A stretch of 7,729 nucleotides of DNA, taken from NCBI GenBank assembly GCA_008363265.1, contig RHKR01000208.1:1-7729 (forward strand), given 5' to 3'. Positions 1 to 5,154 of the stretch are shown one piece after another. Under the pieces are notes generated by a model, which worked only from the letters and a program-made list of their open reading frames with translations, did no database searches and was not told where the DNA came from. The position numbers were made by a program, and so were the translations under genes. Positions within the stretch are counted from its first letter, which is position 1. Each line of letters starts with the position of its first letter. The stretch comes from Chlorobiota bacterium (GTDB lineage: Bacteria > Bacteroidota > Ignavibacteria > Ignavibacteriales > Ignavibacteriaceae).

Positions 1-174
1 ATAATGACAAACATCACCCCGACAAAATTCTTCAATACGATCATGCGGGCGATCATCCTCCGGGGGACTGGAATTGAAACATTCTGGACTCAGATTATCA
101 ATCTCCTTATTTTCACCAGTGTGATGGTTCTCCTCAGCATGGTGGTCTCGAAAGCGAAGGAAAGGAAGGCTTGA
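1..174 (+). CDS. ABC-2 type transporter permease, C-terminal fragment (5' end outside window)
   Basis: The frame is open from base 1 to a TGA at 172-174 and gives 57 residues. The fragment contains TPTKFFNTIMRAIILRGTG, which matches the P-x-x-[YF]-F-x-x-I-x-R-x-x-[IL]-[LK]-x-G-x-G stretch near the end of ABC-2 permeases. It is followed by one hydrophobic membrane helix (roughly residues 36-50) and a basic tail, KAKERKA. The next gene carries the corresponding segment (PLKYFLLIIRGVILKGSGF), so the two are paralogues that would form a heterodimeric membrane channel, as in YbhR/YbhS-type exporters. The stop is one base before the next start, so the two are very probably translationally coupled in one operon. 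The ATPase and any membrane-fusion protein should lie to the left of the window. Substrate cannot be told. Confidence 0.85.
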   Translation: MMTNITPTKFFNTIMRAIILRGTGIETFWTQIINLLIFTSVMVLLSMVVSKAKERKA

Positions 175-175
175 A

Positions 176-1306
176 ATGTACACGATAATGCGCATTGTAA
201 TAAAAGAATTCCAGCAGTTCAGGCGCGATCCCAAGATGTTCGGCATCATTCTGGTAGCACCCGTGATACAGCTTATCCTCCTTGGATATGCCGCAACGCT
301 CGATCTTAAGGTGGTGCATACGGTTATTATGGACTCCGACCGGTCAACCACCAGCCGGGAGTTCATTAAGGAGTTCAGCGGCTCCACCTACTTCTCGATC
401 GACAAGTATGTTTATACCTACGATGAAGCGTACAAGGAGATTGACGCCGGTAAAACGATGCTTATTCTTATAGTACCGAAAGACTTTGAGAGGGATATCA
501 ACCGGGGTGAAACGGCGACACTTCAGGCCATCTTCAACGGGTCGGACGGCAACAGTGCCTCGATCGCCTCAGGATATGTCCAGAAGATAATTGTGAGGTT
601 TTCGGAAGAGTTTGCCAACAACAAACTTCAATTGCGCGGAATGCAGCGGCTGCCCGCGGGACAGGTCGTAACTCAGAGCCGGGTTTGGTACAACCCCGAA
701 CTGGAGTCGAAAATTTTCATGGTACCAGCCATTGTGGGACTTCTCCTGAGCATCATAACCATAGTTCTAACGTCTCTCGCCATAGTAAAAGAACGGGAGA
801 TCGGAACACTTGAGCAGCTGATAGTAACGCCTGTTAAATCGTGGCAACTTATTGCCGGCAAGCTGATTCCGTTTGTAATATTGGGATTTGTATCGGTGAT
901 CATCGTGGTAACCGCGATGAAACTCATCTTCGCGATCGATGTAAAAGGAAATGTAATATTTCTGTTCGGGTCGTCGTTCATTTACATATTTTCGACCCTG
1001 GGATTGGGTTTGCTCGTTTCCACCTTCTCCAAGTCCCAGCAACAGGCAATGATGCTCGCCATGTTCCTTGTTATGCTGCCGCTCGTGTTCCTCTCCGGCT
1101 TCGCCTTTCAGATCGAGAACATGCCCGTTATCTTCCAGCACATTAGCACGATAATTCCGCTGAAATACTTCCTCCTCATCATCCGCGGCGTCATCCTAAA
1201 AGGCTCCGGCTTCGCCGAACACTGGCAAGACGCCCTCTCTATGCTCATTATTGGAACGGTGATACTTACTATTAGTACCTTAAGATTTAGGAAGAATATT
1301 GACTGA
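176..1306 (+). CDS. ABC-2 type transporter permease (YbhR/YbhS-like)
   Basis: This is a complete 376-residue inner-membrane permease of an ABC exporter. One N-terminal helix (about 22-41) is followed by a large extracytoplasmic domain (about 45-180). Five further helices follow, at about 182-204, 226-251, 259-282, 290-312 and 351-370. That is the usual layout and length of this family. The family signature KEREIGTLEQLIVTPVK lies at about 205-221, and the C-terminal P-x-x-YF-x-x-x-x-RG-x-x-LKG-x-G motif at about 328-344. The start at 176 was chosen because the purine-rich AGGAAGG at 163-169 ends six bases before it; an ATG at 188 is less well placed. It follows the preceding permease by one base and is probably half of a heterodimer. 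Related systems (YbhFSR) export drugs or cations, but the substrate here is unknown. The gene converges on the minus-strand operon, with the heptamer array starting two bases after its stop. Confidence 0.92.
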   Translation: MYTIMRIVIKEFQQFRRDPKMFGIILVAPVIQLILLGYAATLDLKVVHTVIMDSDRSTTSREFIKEFSGSTYFSIDKYVYTYDEAYKEIDAGKTMLILIVPKDFERDINRGETATLQAIFNGSDGNSASIASGYVQKIIVRFSEEFANNKLQLRGMQRLPAGQVVTQSRVWYNPELESKIFMVPAIVGLLLSIITIVLTSLAIVKEREIGTLEQLIVTPVKSWQLIAGKLIPFVILGFVSVIIVVTAMKLIFAIDVKGNVIFLFGSSFIYIFSTLGLGLLVSTFSKSQQQAMMLAMFLVMLPLVFLSGFAFQIENMPVIFQHISTIIPLKYFLLIIRGVILKGSGFAEHWQDALSMLIIGTVILTISTLRFRKNID

Positions 1307-1308
1307 TA

Positions 1309-1338
1309 TAAATGTTAAATGTTAAATGTTAAATGTTA
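1309..1338. repeat. Heptanucleotide tandem array (TAAATGT)4TA, left arm of inverted pair
   Basis: There are four exact TAAATGT units at 1309-1315, 1316-1322, 1323-1329 and 1330-1336, followed by TA. The array fills the gap between two convergent genes: it starts two bases after the ABC permease stop, and its last three bases (1336-1338) are the stop codon of the minus-strand four-helix-bundle gene. Because the period is seven, TAA occurs in all three frames of both strands. It is the exact reverse complement of the array at 1652-1681. Confidence 0.95.
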
Positions 1339-1620
1339 TTCTTTTTTGCGCTTGATGTTGATCTTGGATTTCATGGTTTTTAAAGAAGTCACAAGAAGTC
1401 GCATGAGTTCTTCAGCATCGCTGTTTATGGCAATCGCGTATTTATGAATGTAGTCCAACTCGGATTCTGCATGTATCGCTTCATGAATATTTGCTCCGAT
1501 ACTCGTTCCGCATCGCAATATCTGTTTCGAGATGATAAATTCCTTCTTCTCATCCAAATATTTACATAATTTATAAATCCGTACCCCAAACTTCAAACTT
1601 TTATCTGCCAAAACATTCAT
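1336..1620 (-). CDS. Four-helix-bundle protein of the 23S rRNA intervening-sequence (S23/IVP) family, apparently internally shortened
   Basis: This is a 94-residue basic protein. It carries the family hallmark SKQILRCGTSIGANIHEA at about 31-48, preceded by KSLKFGVRIYKLCKYLDEKKEF (helix 1 region, split as KSLKFGVRIYKLCK then YLDEKKEF) and followed by ESELDYIHKYAIA at 52-64. The family is small helical-bundle proteins first found inside 23S rRNA intervening sequences; the Avd protein of diversity-generating retroelements is a relative. A general cellular role is not established. Members I remember run to about 115-120 residues, with a KEAxETxYWLxLL segment after the IA. Here residue 64 passes straight to INSDAEELMRLLVTSLKTMKSK, which resembles the last helix, so about 25 residues seem to be missing in frame. 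The ATG at 1620 is preferred over the GTG at 1629 because AGGTG is well spaced from it. It lies 58 bases after the DUF4249 stop, possibly in the same transcript. Confidence 0.75.
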   Translation of the reverse strand: MNVLADKSLKFGVRIYKLCKYLDEKKEFIISKQILRCGTSIGANIHEAIHAESELDYIHKYAIAINSDAEELMRLLVTSLKTMKSKINIKRKKE

Positions 1621-1626
1621 TATTGT

Positions 1627-1631
1627 CACCT
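1627..1631 (-). promoter_or_regulatory. Ribosome binding site AGGTG deciding the start of the four-helix-bundle gene
   Basis: On the minus strand AGGTG (1631 to 1627) is followed by ACAATA and then the ATG at 1620, a six-base spacing. The alternative GTG start at 1629 lies inside this motif and has no site of its own, so the ATG is the better choice. Confidence 0.55.
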
Positions 1632-1651
1632 AACTTTAAACTGAATAAAAA

Positions 1652-1681
1652 TAACATTTAACATTTAACATTTAACATTTA
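1652..1681. repeat. Heptanucleotide tandem array TA(ACATTTA)4, right arm of inverted pair
   Basis: There are four exact ACATTTA units at 1654-1660, 1661-1667, 1668-1674 and 1675-1681, preceded by TA. Read on the minus strand this is (TAAATGT)4TA, identical to the left array in unit count and end. Its first minus-strand TAA (1681-1679) is the stop codon of the DUF4249 gene. TAA directly followed by ATG recurs in every frame of the array on that strand. Confidence 0.95.
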
Positions 1682-2645
1682 CTTCGTTTTATAGCCAAAT
1701 GATTCCACATATCTCGGATCAAACTCCTCCTGATAATTTGTTGTGAAATATGAGCCGAAGAGGCCGTAGCCGCCGTTGATGTTGGTGAAGGTTTGTTCAT
1801 CGAGGCGGAGGGAGAAGTTGTCGAGGAAGCCGTTAACTGATGAGTAGTAGAATGAAAGCGGCGCGTCGTATTCTGTGGCGGAGAAGATCACGTGAAGGAT
1901 GCGGAAGAGGGATTTATCCGCTTCTCCTTCGGAGAGTTTGTTCATGGCCCAGTCGAATGAGGCGAGATCGAATGAGGCCTGTTCGTCCCGGTTGGCGACG
2001 GGATAAATTGGGGTTGGCACGCCGTTCCGGTTGATGACCTGGAGCGGTACCTGAATGGATTTGGACACTTCCCTGTTGTTGATCTTATGGGTGTAGTAGA
2101 TCGTCATTTTTGGGAAAGTGAGATTCAATTCACGCGATTGCCACCAGAAGGTCCAGCTTTTGCCGTATTTGAATGGATCGACATCGGTTGTGAATCCGCG
2201 CGGAAAAGGAATCGAAGATTCGTAATAAAGATATTGCGGCACTTTTGTGCCTGCAGTGAGCACTTTTCCGTTGGGGAGGCGTGCCGTTATCGAAAGGGTG
2301 TCGTTGGCATACACCGAGAGGGCTTTACCGAAATAGTAGCGCTGCTGTCCGGTATAATGTGAAGTGTCTTTCCTGTTAACGAGGGTATCGCGGAGAACAT
2401 AGGTATCTCCTCTGAACTTGAGCTCCACGGTCTTCTGTGTTCATATAGGGATCGGTGCCGGGAGCATCGTAAACCTTGGCGATGATAACTTTGGGAACGA
2501 CTGTCTTCCCTATCTCCTGTCCCTCTGTGATCGCGTACATAACGTACCCTGGTTTGAACTCCGATCTCGGAGAAAAACCGTTGTCACAGCCTGAAAAAAC
2601 CAAAACAGGCAGCAAGATCAGCAGTGATGCAAACACACTGCGCAT
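1679..2645 (-). pseudogene. DUF4249-like outer-membrane lipoprotein, split by a one-base frameshift
   Basis: Two overlapping frames together make one lipoprotein. The first part, from the ATG at 2645, reads MRSVFASLLILLPVLVFSGC, a lipoprotein signal with Cys20 in an FSGC lipobox. It continues through KVIIAKVYDAPGTDPYMNTED to 2430. The second part resumes one base later in another frame at 2428 as VELKFRGDTYVLRDTLV and runs to the TAA at 1679. Skipping the single C at 2429 joins them into about 321 residues, a normal DUF4249 size. The unspliced first frame would add a nonsense tail and stop at 2376. DUF4249 proteins are lipoproteins of unknown function usually encoded next to CarboxypepD_reg/TonB receptors, as here. 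A start at 2738, with GGAG seven bases upstream and overlapping the receptor end, would add 31 residues including an octamer-repeat-encoded TTKARRHEGG; it would bury the signal peptide and is less likely. The break may be a true mutation or a sequencing error. Confidence 0.72.
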
Positions 2646-2673
2646 CGCTGAAAAGGTACTTAACTGAAATCCC

Positions 2674-2697
2674 CCTTCGTGCCTTCGTGCCTTTGTG
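2674..2697. repeat. Octanucleotide tandem repeat CCTTCGTG x3
   Basis: Two exact CCTTCGTG units (2674-2681 and 2682-2689) are followed by a one-mismatch unit, CCTTTGTG (2690-2697). The array lies between the TonB receptor stop and the lipoprotein start. On the minus strand it reads as CACAAAGG then CACGAAGG twice. If translated in the upstream frame it gives KARRHEG. I recall similar stretches recurring between genes in many environmental bacterial genomes, but I cannot verify that here. Confidence 0.85.
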
Positions 2698-2739
2698 GTT
2701 AATTTTAAAACCTCAGCAGTCAATCCATACTTTCTCATC

Positions 2740-4971
2740 TTAAAACTCCGCTTTCACGAAAAACGCGGGAAGGATCGGCAATTGGTTGATCCGTTTCCCG
2801 GTTTTCTTGTCAAAATAGTAGATATTTTCCCTGTTATAAACGTTCAGCACGCTCGCGCCGAGTGTGAAATCCGCGAAACCGGTCGAGAATTTCTTTGTCA
2901 GGGAGAGATCGAGCCGGTGGTAATACGGGAGTCTCGAAGAGTTCTTTGAGTCGTAGATGAACTGCGGCTCGTAGTTGCCCAGGATGTTTATTGGTACGGT
3001 ACCATCAAGCAGGAGTTTATCATAGAACCCGGAGATCGGAGTGAACGGCATGCCTGAGGTTATCACCCAGTTGGCCGTGAACTGCCAGTTGGCCCCCGGG
3101 TTTATTCCCGCGAGGAGGTTGATCGAGTGCCGCACATCATACCGTGGAGCGTAGGTCAGGTCTTTCGCGTATTTCTCTGCCCAGCCGAGCGCGTATGAGG
3201 CTTTACCGTAGAAAATGCTGCCGTCGAACTTCAGGGCGGCTTCAATCCCGTAGGATTTGCCGCTTATATTTTTGAAATCGAACTGGATCGAAGTGAATTT
3301 CTGCTCGTTCACTTCCATGAGGTTGCTCATTGTCTTGTAGTAAGCCTCGATCTCAAGCACGAACCTGTCGGTGAACCATGAGGTCAATCCGGCTATAAAG
3401 TGAGTTGCCTCGGCGGCTGTGATATTGTCGGGGACGATCATCCAGGGTTCGAAGACGGAGATAAGTTCATCCTCATTAGCAAGCGTGACCATTTCCTGAG
3501 AATAACGTCCAAAGGCAAACTTGAAGATCATCAGGCGGTTAATGAGCCAGGTAAAGGATATTCTCGGCTCAAAAAGGAAGGGGCGCTTTTCAGCCATCGA
3601 GAGGAAGTTGAACCGCATACCGAGGTCGAGACCGACATCTTCCCACCGGAAAAATTTGTAAGTCATGTAACCGGCGAGTGAAGTGCGGCTCACCAGATTA
3701 TCGATCTCCCTCTGAAGTTGATTCACCTGTTTAAGTTCCGTGGTGAGGAATTTGTTCTGGAAACCGAACTGCAGCTGATCCTTGCTGTCGTAAATATAGG
3801 TGAGGTCAGCGTTTATGGTGAGATCGCGAACATTGTTCTCCCTCGGTTTCGAGCCGGAAAGGTTTGGCTCAACCTTTGCCATGTAGTGGGAGTAAGAGAT
3901 GTTCAGATCGGAGACGAGCGGCGAGCCGTTCCATATCTTGCTCCATTTCACGCCGCCAATGTTGTTGCGGATGTGGTAGTCTTCGAGCAGGGGGTCGTTA
4001 TCAACAACCTGATCGCTGCTGAGGAAGGCGTGTGCCACGAACTTGCTGTTCTGATCGATGGATGGATCGGAGAAATTTACCTTTAATGAAAGGTCGTAAA
4101 AGTCGAAAGGTGTATCCTTGTCGTTCAGATACTTCTTAAGGATATCAGAGTAATAGCTCTTTCTGCCCGTCAGGAGGAATGATCCTCCCGGGACCGGACC
4201 TTCAGCAGCCACTTTACCCGAAAGAAGACCGGCCTGAACGGTACCCTGATAGAAGTTCTTATTGCCGTCGCGGGTGATGATGTTCAGTATCGATGAGAGC
4301 CTGTCACCGAGAGCGGGAGTGAATCCCCCTTTGTAAAATTCAAGCGAGGAAATTATCTCGGGATCGATCACGCTGAAAATACCGAGTGCGTGGAACGGAT
4401 TATAGACCGTCGCACCATTAAGGAGCACCAGGTTCTGATCGCTGCCGCCTCCGCGGACGTAGTATTTGGCCGTGGCGTCACCCGTGGTATTAACTCCCGG
4501 GTTGTTCTGGATCACCCTGAAGATATCGAGCTCGGCCCCTATCGGCTGCAATTCGATATCCTTAACCGAGATCTTCTCAAGTCCGAGATCGGTCTCATTC
4601 TCCCGGGCGTTCCGCTCTCCTACGATGGTAACTTCACCAAGGTCGACCGAAGTGCGGGCAAGTTTAATATTAATATCGTTGATAACACCGGGCTTTATTT
4701 CGGTTGTCACTTCGCGAGTGACATAACCGATTATCGAGAAGATCACTGTCCTTTTGCCGGCAGGTACCGAGGGGATGAAATAGTAGCCCGAACTGTTGGT
4801 CGAGGCACCTTGCTTCCCTCCCTTCACCACCACGTTGGCGTAAGGAATTATCTCTCCCGTTAGTGAATCTGAAACGATCCCGCGGAGATTACCGGTGTTC
4901 TGAGAAAATGTAAATGAAAAAGCGAAGATTACGAAGAGTAAGGTTCTTTTTAAGGCGAGGATTTTTAACAC
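2740..4971 (-). CDS. TonB-dependent outer-membrane receptor with N-terminal carboxypeptidase-regulatory-like domain
   Basis: This 743-residue protein should import an unknown ligand across the outer membrane using TonB energy. Residues 1-23 form a signal peptide (hydrophobic core LLFVIFAFSFTF, then SQ). Residues about 28-104 are a CarboxypepD_reg-like beta-sandwich (LRGIVSDSLTGEIIPYANVVV ... SGYYFIPSVPAGKRTVIFSIIGY, with the usual G-x-V-x-D start). A TonB-box-like stretch, DLGEVTIVGE, lies near 110-119. The plug spans about 130-235 (YYVRGGGSDQNLVLLNGATV; LEFYKGGFTPALGDRLSSILN). The rest is beta-barrel ending in FFVKAEF, with the aromatic last residue typical of barrels. It is short compared with SusC-type receptors and is followed by a DUF4249 rather than a SusD partner. 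The start appears to be GTG at 4971: no in-frame ATG lies between the upstream TAA (4990-4992) and the signal peptide. No convincing ribosome binding site is visible, which is common in this phylum. The DUF4249 gene follows with almost no gap. Confidence 0.93.
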   Translation of the reverse strand: MLKILALKRTLLFVIFAFSFTFSQNTGNLRGIVSDSLTGEIIPYANVVVKGGKQGASTNSSGYYFIPSVPAGKRTVIFSIIGYVTREVTTEIKPGVINDINIKLARTSVDLGEVTIVGERNARENETDLGLEKISVKDIELQPIGAELDIFRVIQNNPGVNTTGDATAKYYVRGGGSDQNLVLLNGATVYNPFHALGIFSVIDPEIISSLEFYKGGFTPALGDRLSSILNIITRDGNKNFYQGTVQAGLLSGKVAAEGPVPGGSFLLTGRKSYYSDILKKYLNDKDTPFDFYDLSLKVNFSDPSIDQNSKFVAHAFLSSDQVVDNDPLLEDYHIRNNIGGVKWSKIWNGSPLVSDLNISYSHYMAKVEPNLSGSKPRENNVRDLTINADLTYIYDSKDQLQFGFQNKFLTTELKQVNQLQREIDNLVSRTSLAGYMTYKFFRWEDVGLDLGMRFNFLSMAEKRPFLFEPRISFTWLINRLMIFKFAFGRYSQEMVTLANEDELISVFEPWMIVPDNITAAEATHFIAGLTSWFTDRFVLEIEAYYKTMSNLMEVNEQKFTSIQFDFKNISGKSYGIEAALKFDGSIFYGKASYALGWAEKYAKDLTYAPRYDVRHSINLLAGINPGANWQFTANWVITSGMPFTPISGFYDKLLLDGTVPINILGNYEPQFIYDSKNSSRLPYYHRLDLSLTKKFSTGFADFTLGASVLNVYNRENIYYFDKKTGKRINQLPILPAFFVKAEF

Positions 4972-5046
4972 TGTATGGATTTCTGTAGGTTACTGTAACA
5001 ATTTTAAGTCGAGGGTAAATATCTGCATTTGCCTCTGATTTTTTTA

Positions 5047-5084
5047 AGAAAAAAGGCTGCCATATTTCAAGCAGCCTTCTTTCT
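5047..5084 (-). terminator. Intrinsic terminator of the T9SS cargo gene
   Basis: The arms GCAGCCTT/AAGGCTGC (5071-5078 and 5053-5060) form a perfect 8-bp stem around a 10-base loop. It extends to 13 of 14 pairs when 5047-5052 and 5079-5084 are included. On the minus strand the stem runs into six consecutive T (5054-5049), followed by CTT. There is no T-run on the plus side, so it acts leftwards only. It ends the transcript of the gene at 5153-6451 and isolates it from the TonB receptor operon, which therefore needs its own promoter in roughly 4972-5046. Confidence 0.85.
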
Positions 5085-5088
5085 AAAA

Positions 5089-5109
5089 TGATCAGTGATC
5101 AGTGAGAAG
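5089..5109. repeat. Heptanucleotide repeat TGATCAG x2 plus degenerate third unit
   Basis: TGATCAG occurs at 5089-5095 and 5096-5102, followed by TGAGAAG (two mismatches) at 5103-5109 and then TGTCAGTGA. The unit contains the palindrome TGATCA. The repeat sits between the terminator and the second heptamer array, in the 3' untranslated region of the T9SS cargo gene. Confidence 0.75.
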
Positions 5110-5124
5110 TGTCAGTGAAAGTAA

Positions 5125-5154
5125 TTCACATTTCACATTTCACATTTCACATTT
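5125..5154. repeat. Heptanucleotide tandem array (TTCACAT)4, one-base variant of the flanking arrays at 1309/1652
   Basis: There are four exact TTCACAT units at 5125-5131, 5132-5138, 5139-5145 and 5146-5152, then TT. Read on the minus strand, the stop codon TAA of the T9SS cargo gene (5155-5153) runs into ATGTGAA repeated four times. The unit AAATGTG differs from the AAATGTT of the other two arrays by one base, and the copy number is the same. TGA is present in all three frames of the gene strand, but there is no stop inside the array on the plus strand. Confidence 0.93.

Larger units (their letters stand above)
1309..1681. other. Putative cassette: S23-like gene bracketed by 32-bp perfect inverted repeats
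   Basis: Bases 1309-1340 and 1650-1681 are perfect reverse complements over 32 bp. Each is a four-unit heptamer array plus TATT/AATA on the inner side. Complementarity ends at 1308/1682 outside and 1341/1649 inside. The 309 bases between them hold essentially only the small four-helix-bundle gene and its ribosome binding site. By eye the interval is more AT-rich than its neighbours. A transcript crossing it on either strand could form a long A-U-rich stem closing a loop that contains the gene. Calling it a mobile or structural cassette is an inference; no transposase and no target-site duplication is seen outside the arms. Confidence 0.5.

Noticed and set aside
767..1141. Minus-strand open frame inside the ABC permease
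   Set aside because: It has a low-complexity, charged composition and lies opposite conserved membrane helices; it is a shadow frame.
1309..1347. Left array plus T-rich tract as a terminator of the ABC permease operon
   Set aside because: TTCTTTTTT follows the array, but the array is not self-complementary, so no local hairpin precedes the T-run. It pairs only with the array 310 bases away.
1336..1620. Avd component of a diversity-generating retroelement
   Set aside because: The protein is in the same broad family, but no reverse transcriptase, template repeat or variable repeat is visible in the window.
1309..1681. CRISPR-like repeats
   Set aside because: Units are seven bases, directly abutting, with no spacers, and there are no cas genes; they are tandem arrays, not a CRISPR.
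1336..1681. Genuine 23S rRNA intervening sequence
   Set aside because: The flanks are protein-coding genes (DUF4249 and an ABC permease), and no 23S rRNA sequence is recognisable on either side.
1679..2428. The 249-residue frame as an independent gene starting at GTG 2428
   Set aside because: It has no signal peptide and no ribosome binding site, and it begins exactly where the lipoprotein frame breaks off; the join gives a full-length family member.
2425..2435. Programmed +1 frameshift in the DUF4249 gene
   Set aside because: The site GAC-C-GTG has no slippery run, stop codon or rare codon typical of known +1 sites; mutation or sequencing error is simpler.
4390..4863. Plus-strand 157-residue open frame opposite the TonB receptor
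   Set aside because: It lies fully antisense to the well-supported CarboxypepD_reg and plug region and has no recognisable domain; it is a coding shadow.
4972..5046. Promoter of the TonB receptor operon
   Set aside because: One must exist left of the terminator, and a minus-strand TAAAATTG near 5001-5008 loosely resembles the Bacteroidota -7 box, but no matching -33 element was found, so it was not listed.
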